In this document: in pieces, positions 58,647 to 64,000 of the stretch | Numbering within the stretch: the first letter of the stretch is position 1 | Layout: the number at the start of each line of letters is the position of its first letter | NCBI RefSeq assembly: GCF_030518195.1 | Contig: NZ_JAULSC010000019.1 | Coordinates: 1-64,000 of the forward strand | DNA length: 64,000 nt | Reading direction: 5' to 3' | Origin: Nocardioides cremeus | GTDB lineage: Bacteria; Actinomycetota; Actinomycetes; Propionibacteriales; Nocardioidaceae | Program-made: the position numbers and the translations under genes | Notes under the pieces: model-generated | Databases searched by the model: none | Seen by the model: the letters and a program-made list of their open reading frames with translations, nothing else | What the model was told of the DNA's origin: nothing

Positions 58647-60151
58647 CAGGCGTCTCCGCTCCGGGTCAGGCTCATCCCGACGGGGATGGTCGAGGCGGCG
58701 AAACCGACGTCCTGGGCCAGGTCGAGCCGCAGGGGCGCAAACCCGGCGCGTCGGATCGAGGCGTCCAGGCGACGGCCGAACTCGGTGATCCGCAGCGTCT
58801 TGGGGACCGTGACGGTGCACACGGCGTAAGGCCGGACCAGCGCGTTGCCGTGGGCCAGTTTGGCGTCCAGGCCGCGGGCCTTGTGGGCCTCGTCGCGCTG
58901 CTTGGCACGGGTCTTGCGGCCGAGCTTCTCGTTCATTCCCTCAGCCAGGTCTGCGGCCCACTCGGCGTTGCCGGACTGCCGGTCGGCCTTGGACTGGGAC
59001 ACGATCGGGAAGGCGACGACGAACGAGCGTCGCTCACCGGACTCGCTCGGGGTGAGGATCGGCGCTAGGGCGCCCATCGCCACGCCGCGGGTCGGGAGTT
59101 TGATGGTGGCGCTGATCGAGTTCCACGCGTCGTGGCTGTAGTGCCGCACCGTCGCGTCGGCGCCCGAGGGCCCGGCCAGCGCCCACGGGACGTCGGCGTT
59201 CACGCTCGGGTCCTTCTCTCGCATGGCGAGGGCCTCGACGATGCCGGCGCGATCGCCTGGGGCGAACCCGGTCCGGGACGCCAGGGCGAGTTCCGGCGAG
59301 GTGAGCCAGCGGACCGACGTCATCCCCATCGGGCCCCGCAGCTGGGCCTCGATCTCGGCCATGAGCAGGTAGAGCTCGCGGCAGCGGCCCTCGAAGCCAC
59401 CGCCGGACTCCTTGGCCGAGCGGGCGATCCGGGTCTCCGGGACGACGATTGTCACGAACTGCTCGGTGCGCACCGACGCCTGGGTGAGGCCCACGGCGAG
59501 GTCGCTGTTGACGATCTCGGACAGCTGGGGGGCGTTGTCGCGGCGGTGCTTGTTGACCCACAGGTCGCGCTCGGCGCCGTCCTCGGGGACGGTGCGGACC
59601 ATGAACAGGATCTCGTCGATCTTCTCGGTGCGGCCGGCGACGTCGAGCAGCCCGGCCAGCGCCTCGCCGTAGCGGCTGCGCTCCTCGGTGTCCTTCATGC
59701 CGATGCCGGGGTGGACGATCGAGGCGGTGACTGCCCAGGTCTTCGTGGCGTCATCGTGGATCACTCCGACCCGCTGGAGCTGGGAGCCGTGCGGCGGGCC
59801 GTCGTGGATCTTGATGCCCTGCAGCACCCCGGGAAGGTCGGGGGTGTCGAGGTCCTCGGCGCGGCCCTCGGTGGCCTTGGCACGGAACGAGGTCCAGCCG
59901 AGCAGCCCGCCGACGGCGTACATCGTCGAGGCGAACACCCAGCCGGTGGCCGAGCGGCCCCGGACCGGGATGACGGTGATGGCCAGCAGGAACAGCCAGA
60001 CTAGGGCGAACAGGAACGCGGAGAACCACGCTCCGCGGCTGATCGCCCAGAACGCCGGCAGGCTGGCCAGTGCCAGGAACATCAGCTGGCCTCCGGAGAG
60101 GCCGAAGAACCAGCCGATGCGGTCGCGCTGGTAGTCGGCGTAGATGGTCAT
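58646..60151 (-). CDS. SCO6880-family conjugation protein
   Basis: 501 residues. Two N-terminal transmembrane helices (LMFLALASLPAFWAISRGAW; AFLFALVWLFLLAITVIPVR), then a soluble part with GVIHDDATKTWAVTASIVHP, ATIKLPTRGVAMGALAPILT and VCTVTVPKTLRITEFGRRLD. The SCO6880 family is a fixed actinobacterial T4SS component preceding the VirB4-like ATPase; it resembles a PrgI/VirB3 membrane part joined to the N-terminal domain of VirB4. Both genes overlap, so translation is coupled. Confidence 0.88.
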   Translation of the reverse strand: MTIYADYQRDRIGWFFGLSGGQLMFLALASLPAFWAISRGAWFSAFLFALVWLFLLAITVIPVRGRSATGWVFASTMYAVGGLLGWTSFRAKATEGRAEDLDTPDLPGVLQGIKIHDGPPHGSQLQRVGVIHDDATKTWAVTASIVHPGIGMKDTEERSRYGEALAGLLDVAGRTEKIDEILFMVRTVPEDGAERDLWVNKHRRDNAPQLSEIVNSDLAVGLTQASVRTEQFVTIVVPETRIARSAKESGGGFEGRCRELYLLMAEIEAQLRGPMGMTSVRWLTSPELALASRTGFAPGDRAGIVEALAMREKDPSVNADVPWALAGPSGADATVRHYSHDAWNSISATIKLPTRGVAMGALAPILTPSESGERRSFVVAFPIVSQSKADRQSGNAEWAADLAEGMNEKLGRKTRAKQRDEAHKARGLDAKLAHGNALVRPYAVCTVTVPKTLRITEFGRRLDASIRRAGFAPLRLDLAQDVGFAASTIPVGMSLTRSGDA

Positions 60152-60216
60152 CGTCGGTTTCCTTCCGGGTCACTGCGTGTCGATCGGGGCTGGGGGCAGG
60201 TCGTGCGGCGCATCGG

Positions 60217-62274
60217 CTACACCGCCACCGGGGGGATCGCGCCGCCAGCTGCACCGGCTCCGCCGCCACCTCCGGCCGCTCCCCCGCCGCCGCCTGCGGC
60301 CGGGGTCTTGGGCGCTGCTCCGGCACCACCGCCGCCCTGTCCGCCAGAGCCGCCGCCCTGGCCGCTAGAGCCGCCTCCCGAGCCACCGGCGGGTCCGCCG
60401 CCGGTGGGCAGCGTCGGCGGGGTGGGCGGGGCAGGCGGGGTCGGCAACGGCGAGTCGTCGTCCCCGCTTTTCTGCGAGCCGGGGTGCGTGCCGCTGCTCT
60501 GGTCGCCCGACTGGCCACCGGACTGGCCGGACTGGCGGCCGCCCATGTTGCTGAAGTCGGGTCCGTAGGTGCTCTGCCCGACGCCGGCCTGGTTGGTCTC
60601 GTCCGACATCAGGGACGTGGCCTTCGCTCCGGCGCTGCTGACTATCCCGAGCCCGGCAGCGAACGCCTGTCCGACCGGGCCGAAGCTGCCAAGGGCGCCC
60701 TGGGTGGACTTGTTGAACCGATCGCCGGTCGAGGCCTCGGCGCTCTGCTCACCCGACGAGCGACCGTTGCCGTCGGTGGTCGAGGCGGCCGATGAGCCGC
60801 CGCCGGCACCGCCGCCGCTCAGCAGCCCCTGGAGGCCGCCCTGGATGGCCATGCCCTGACGGAACGACGCGCCGCTGGGGGTGCCGGGGTCGACGAAGGC
60901 CAGAAGCTTGAACAGCGCCAGCGGCGCGACGACGCTGATCAGGATCGTCATGACCGCCGGCAGGGCCGTGCCGAACGCCTTGGCGGTGCCGTCGGCGAGG
61001 TGGGCGGCGACGCCGTTGGCGAACTGCACGCCGATGCCCAGCACCATCACCATGAGCACCGGGGTGAACGCCGCGGCGTGGAACCAGCGCAGCGACTTCC
61101 AGAACCAGGAGCGGGTGAAGTCGGAGACCAGCCCGGCCGCGGAGAGCGGGCCGGTGGCGACCAGGACCAGCAGCGAGGCCGCCCTTGCGAGGTAGACCAG
61201 GACGTGTCCGATCGCGGCGATCCACAAGAAGATGCCGAGGAAGGCCAGCGCGGTGGCCACGCCGGCCTCGGTGATGTTGTCGACGCCGAGGCCGCCCAGG
61301 GGATCCCAGTCGGGCCAGGTCTGCACCTTGAGCAGCGACTTCATCAGCGCTTTGGTGATGGCGCCGCAGGCCGCGACGATCATGACGCAGTAGCCGAACC
61401 AGGAGGCGCAGACCAAGACGAACTGGCCGGCGCCGATGAACGCCCGCGCGAGGCCCTTGCCCTCTCGTTTGAAGGCCGCGGCGCCGAGCTGGATCATCGC
61501 CAAGATGATCACCAGGGCGAGCGCGAGCCACAGGGTGAAGACGTAGACGTCCTTGCCGGGTCCGTCGTCGCTCAGGTCGGGGGTCAAGAACAGCTCGCTG
61601 AACGTGAGCACGATGCGCAGCACGAACAGGCCGGAGCTCCAGACCGCGAGCATGGCTGCGGTCCAGGCATCGGCCGCCGCCTTGGCGATGACGTCGCCGA
61701 TGTTCTCGAACGGGTTGGGGATGTCACCGAGGCCGGGGATGCCGGCGCCGAAGAGGTCCCCCACGTTCGGGAGGCCGGGGATGCCGGGCACCCCCGGGAC
61801 GCCAGGGAGTCCGATCCCCGGGAGCCCGGCGTCGCAGATCGCGTCGAGCAGCCCACACCCGCCGACTCCCGGCACCACTCCCCCGACTCCCTTGGCGCAG
61901 TCGGTGAGGCTGGGGTTGTCGAGGCACTCCTGGACGCCCTCGACCTGGTTCTCGATCTCGTCCTTGACGCCACCGGCCGCGTCTTTGCCGCACTCGACCG
62001 GGTCCTCCGCGCACTCGAGGGCGTCGCCGCCGAGGTCGCACAGTTCGTCGGGACCAAGGCAGCCCATCTTGAGGGTGCGGGCCGGCAGCTGGCTGGTGGT
62101 CTCGACCGTGGCGACCTGCGCTGTGCTGGCTGCCGTGCTGGTCGCCGGCTCGGCCGCGGCGACGGCTGGCGGCTGGATGGTCGTGGCGGCTCCGAGAAGC
62201 GTGGTGAGGACCAGGACCGCCAGGGCGCCGATGCCCAGCCTGGTCACCCGGTGGAAGAGGTCGGCGGTGCTCAC
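60217..62274 (-). CDS. TrbL/VirB6-like channel protein with Gly/Ser/Pro-rich tail
   Basis: 685 residues from GTG overlapping the upstream stop. Signal-like N-terminus (LGIGALAVLVLTTLLGAATT), a Cys-rich loop (LGPDELCDLGGDALECAEDP), then at least six transmembrane helices (LTFSELFL, VYVFTLWLALALVIILAMIQ, FVLVCASWFGYCVMIVAACG, FLGIFLWIAAIGHVLVYLAR, LMVMVLGIGVQFANGVAAHL, LPAVMTILISVVAPLALFKL). The last 160 residues are low-complexity Gly/Ser/Pro. This is the usual polytopic VirB6/TrbL core protein of actinobacterial T4SS. Confidence 0.82.
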   Translation of the reverse strand: MSTADLFHRVTRLGIGALAVLVLTTLLGAATTIQPPAVAAAEPATSTAASTAQVATVETTSQLPARTLKMGCLGPDELCDLGGDALECAEDPVECGKDAAGGVKDEIENQVEGVQECLDNPSLTDCAKGVGGVVPGVGGCGLLDAICDAGLPGIGLPGVPGVPGIPGLPNVGDLFGAGIPGLGDIPNPFENIGDVIAKAAADAWTAAMLAVWSSGLFVLRIVLTFSELFLTPDLSDDGPGKDVYVFTLWLALALVIILAMIQLGAAAFKREGKGLARAFIGAGQFVLVCASWFGYCVMIVAACGAITKALMKSLLKVQTWPDWDPLGGLGVDNITEAGVATALAFLGIFLWIAAIGHVLVYLARAASLLVLVATGPLSAAGLVSDFTRSWFWKSLRWFHAAAFTPVLMVMVLGIGVQFANGVAAHLADGTAKAFGTALPAVMTILISVVAPLALFKLLAFVDPGTPSGASFRQGMAIQGGLQGLLSGGGAGGGSSAASTTDGNGRSSGEQSAEASTGDRFNKSTQGALGSFGPVGQAFAAGLGIVSSAGAKATSLMSDETNQAGVGQSTYGPDFSNMGGRQSGQSGGQSGDQSSGTHPGSQKSGDDDSPLPTPPAPPTPPTLPTGGGPAGGSGGGSSGQGGGSGGQGGGGAGAAPKTPAAGGGGGAAGGGGGAGAAGGAIPPVAV

Positions 62275-63080
62275 TGGGGTGCTCCGTTGATCGGGATCCA
62301 GCCGGCCTGCTTGTACTCCGGCGTGCCCGGCGCGACCGCCTTGGGCTGTCCGGTGGAGACCAGGTGCTCGATGTCTGCGGTGCTGCCCTGGACCAGGCGC
62401 CAGTCGCCCACGCCGTCGACCTCGAGCCACCGCATCAGCTGGGTGCCGGCGTAGAGGCCGTCGCTGACCTTGCCGTTGGCGGTGGTGAGGGTGACGTAGC
62501 TGAGCAGGCTCACCGCGTAGTAGCCGGTGTCGAGCTCCTCGAGGGTGTAGGCGATCGGCGTCACGGCGTACGACGCGGGCGGGGGGACGTCCCCCTCCTT
62601 CGGGACGCCGGCCTGCTGGCGGCGCAGCGCGACAGCGTCGCGGGCGCGCTGCTCGAAGGCGGCCTTGTCCTCGGGGTTGGCGTACAGGCCGGCGACGGCG
62701 CCGGCCTGGTCGTAGTCGAACCCGACCTGCGCCTTGGCGACCTCGACTTGCAGCGCGACCGCGCCCAGGTCGGTCTGGGGGAACCGGGTCGGGTAGCCGT
62801 CGACATGGTCGGCGCCGGTCGGGATCACGACGCCGTCTGCGGGTGCGCTCTCCGGGGCAACCTGGTCGACCGAGACGTTCTGCCCCTGCTGCCCCGTCTG
62901 GCTCGAGGAGTCCCCGGTGGTTTTGTCGGTGCCGGTGTTGTCATCGGTCCGGCCGCGCGCTCCGAGCCAGACGGCGGTGGCCACGAGGGCGGCGATCGCC
63001 ACCAGGACTCCCACGCGGAGCAGGGTGGTGCGCGACTCCCCCATCGAGTCGTTGACCCGGTTGCTCATCCCGTTTCGCAT
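62271..63080 (-). CDS. T4SS membrane-anchored protein (269 aa)
   Basis: 269 residues: one transmembrane helix near the N-terminus (LLRVGVLVAIAALVATAVWL), a polar linker, then an outer domain (DHVDGYPTRFPQTDLGAVAL; ASYAVTPIAYTLEELDTGYY; VSLLSYVTLTTANGKV; RLVQGSTADIEHLVSTG) with the NTF2-like look of VirB8/TcpC proteins. It is one base downstream of the preceding gene and overlaps the VirB6-like gene by four. Probably a structural channel component. Confidence 0.65.
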   Translation of the reverse strand: MRNGMSNRVNDSMGESRTTLLRVGVLVAIAALVATAVWLGARGRTDDNTGTDKTTGDSSSQTGQQGQNVSVDQVAPESAPADGVVIPTGADHVDGYPTRFPQTDLGAVALQVEVAKAQVGFDYDQAGAVAGLYANPEDKAAFEQRARDAVALRRQQAGVPKEGDVPPPASYAVTPIAYTLEELDTGYYAVSLLSYVTLTTANGKVSDGLYAGTQLMRWLEVDGVGDWRLVQGSTADIEHLVSTGQPKAVAPGTPEYKQAGWIPINGAPQ

Positions 63081-63081
63081 G

Positions 63082-63957
63082 TCAGTGCTCCCCTTCCGTG
63101 TCGCCGGGGTGGGCGGGTTCGGTGGTGTGGTCGGTGGACCAGGTGCGCCAGCCGGCCTCGCGTGCCAGCTGGGTGCCGGGCCAGGTCGCGGGTGCGGGTG
63201 CCGGCGGGGCGCCGGGGGCGACCATCCAGCGGCCGCCGACCCACTGCATGCGCTCGCAGTGCGCGAAGGCGATCTGTCCTTCGGACTTGTAGGTGGCGCT
63301 GACCTTCATCAGCACGCAGACCGTCGTCCAGTCGGGGCCGTCGGTGCCCTTGACCAGCGCGGCGGCCGGCTCCAGGGACACCGAGGCGCTGGGGTCTTCG
63401 ACCTCGCCCATCCCGGTGCTGGAGAGGAACGCACGGACGCTGGCGGTGATCCACCAGTCCTCAGCGCGGACCCCGCCGGGCAGCGCCCAGGCGTTGTAGA
63501 CCTCCTCGGCGGTGCTCAGGCTCATCGACTGCAGCACCGCGAGGTCGATCTGGGCGAGCTGGCCGATCGCGCCCTCCGGGGTCTGCGGGAACCCGGTCAT
63601 CACGAACGCGGGTCCGTTGACTCCGGTCCCGGTCGGGATCTTGATCTCGGGTGCCTTGGCGCTGGTGGTCTCGGCCGGGAAGGCGGCGCTCTCGGGGACG
63701 GTCAGCATCGGCTCGGCCGCGATCTCATCGCGGTGCGCGGCACCGCGGGCCACCGTCGAGCGCTCGGTCTCGCCGGTGGCGACGCCGGTGCTCGCGCTGG
63801 CCTCGTCACCGATGCCGGCGATCGCCAGGTAGACCGCGTACGCGAGGCCGCCGAGCAGGAGCGCAGCCACGGCGACGGCGGCGGCCAGGATGCCGAGCAG
63901 CCGGCGCCGGCTCCACTCGCTGGTGCCTTCTGCCTTCTTCGTGGCTGCGCGCCGCAT
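63082..63957 (-). CDS. T4SS membrane-anchored VirB8/TcpC-like protein (291 aa)
   Basis: 291 residues: cytoplasmic basic start, one transmembrane helix (LGILAAAVAVAALLLGGLAY), linker, then an outer domain (LAQIDLAVLQSMSLSTAEEV; ASVRAFLSSTGMGEVEDPSA; VCVLMKVSATYKSEGQIAFA; MQWVGGRWMVAPG). The order helix, long linker, mixed alpha/beta domain ending W-V-GG-WM suits VirB8/TcpC folds. It overlaps the upstream partial gene (TGATG at 63955-63959). Confidence 0.65.
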   Translation of the reverse strand: MRRAATKKAEGTSEWSRRRLLGILAAAVAVAALLLGGLAYAVYLAIAGIGDEASASTGVATGETERSTVARGAAHRDEIAAEPMLTVPESAAFPAETTSAKAPEIKIPTGTGVNGPAFVMTGFPQTPEGAIGQLAQIDLAVLQSMSLSTAEEVYNAWALPGGVRAEDWWITASVRAFLSSTGMGEVEDPSASVSLEPAAALVKGTDGPDWTTVCVLMKVSATYKSEGQIAFAHCERMQWVGGRWMVAPGAPPAPAPATWPGTQLAREAGWRTWSTDHTTEPAHPGDTEGEH

Positions 63958-64000
63958 CAGATGCAGCCCTTGCCGAGGATTCCGTTGAGCATGCCGGGCA
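63957..64000 (-). CDS. Partial gene, C-terminus of a small T4SS protein
   Basis: Only the last 13 codons are in the window, ending PGMLNGILGKGCI and TGA, which overlaps the next start. The hydrophobic Gly-rich end suggests a small membrane or pilin-like component of the secretion operon, continuing to the right of the window. Confidence 0.5.
   Translation of the reverse strand, partial: PGMLNGILGKGCI

Overview
The window is a high-GC stretch with GTG/TTG starts, four-base ATGA/GTGA overlaps and an actinobacterial gene set (SCO6880-type conjugation protein, DUF4192, DUF932, a LexA box of the TCGAAC-N4-GTTC type). It looks like most of a large conjugative element (integrative conjugative element or plasmid) from an actinomycete, plausibly Nocardioides or a relative. 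The genus is inference. No rRNA, tRNA or CRISPR array was seen.

Layout. 1-120 is the probable end of an IS21-like insertion sequence lying mostly left of the window. 500-10,000 is accessory and maintenance DNA: an excisionase-like HTH protein, an Xre/RES toxin-antitoxin pair, a CoiA-like nuclease, a three-gene group with a frameshifted PD-(D/E)XK protein and a GIY-YIG nuclease, two small paralogous proteins behind a LexA box, and dprA. 9,950-17,533 holds DUF4192, ssb, a ParB-C-like protein, ParB, DUF932 and small co-transcribed genes, separated by clear hairpin terminators. This looks like the leading/establishment region next to the MobF relaxase. 17,833-23,754 is that relaxase, fused to a helicase and a TOPRIM primase-like domain.

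23,760-30,700 is a defence/toxin-like zone: a PIN protein paired with a degenerate ImmA/IrrE-like partner, an HNH protein, a PD-(D/E)XK-like protein with a downstream partner, and a KfrA-like DNA-binding protein. 30,850-37,614 is a complete type I Wadjet operon, jetABCD.

From 39,068 to the right edge, on the minus strand, lies the type IV secretion operon: VirB8-like and membrane proteins, TrbL/VirB6-like, SCO6880, VirB4-like ATPase, a 1047-residue multi-enzyme exported protein, a membrane protein and the VirD4/TraG coupling protein. The operon is interrupted between the VirB4-like gene and the exported hydrolase by a roughly 12-kb island (45,064-57,107). The island carries a tyrosine recombinase / HTH / zinc-finger recombinase trio resembling Tn554 TnpA-TnpC-TnpB. 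Its cargo is HxlR-DoxX-luciferase-domain-VOC, a coiled-coil membrane protein, a thioesterase, two TetR regulators, an MMPL exporter and a TetR remnant.

How it fits together. The relaxase, coupling protein and T4SS would transfer the element; SSB, ParB-like proteins and DprA would help the entering strand to establish. Wadjet and the toxin/nuclease modules would exclude competing plasmids or phages. A recurring TAGGTGACTG-type motif in front of the excisionase, ssb, the coiled-coil/HNH operon and the relaxase suggests common control. Several lesions are visible: a frameshift, an amber stop, a 17-bp duplication and duplicated gene fragments.
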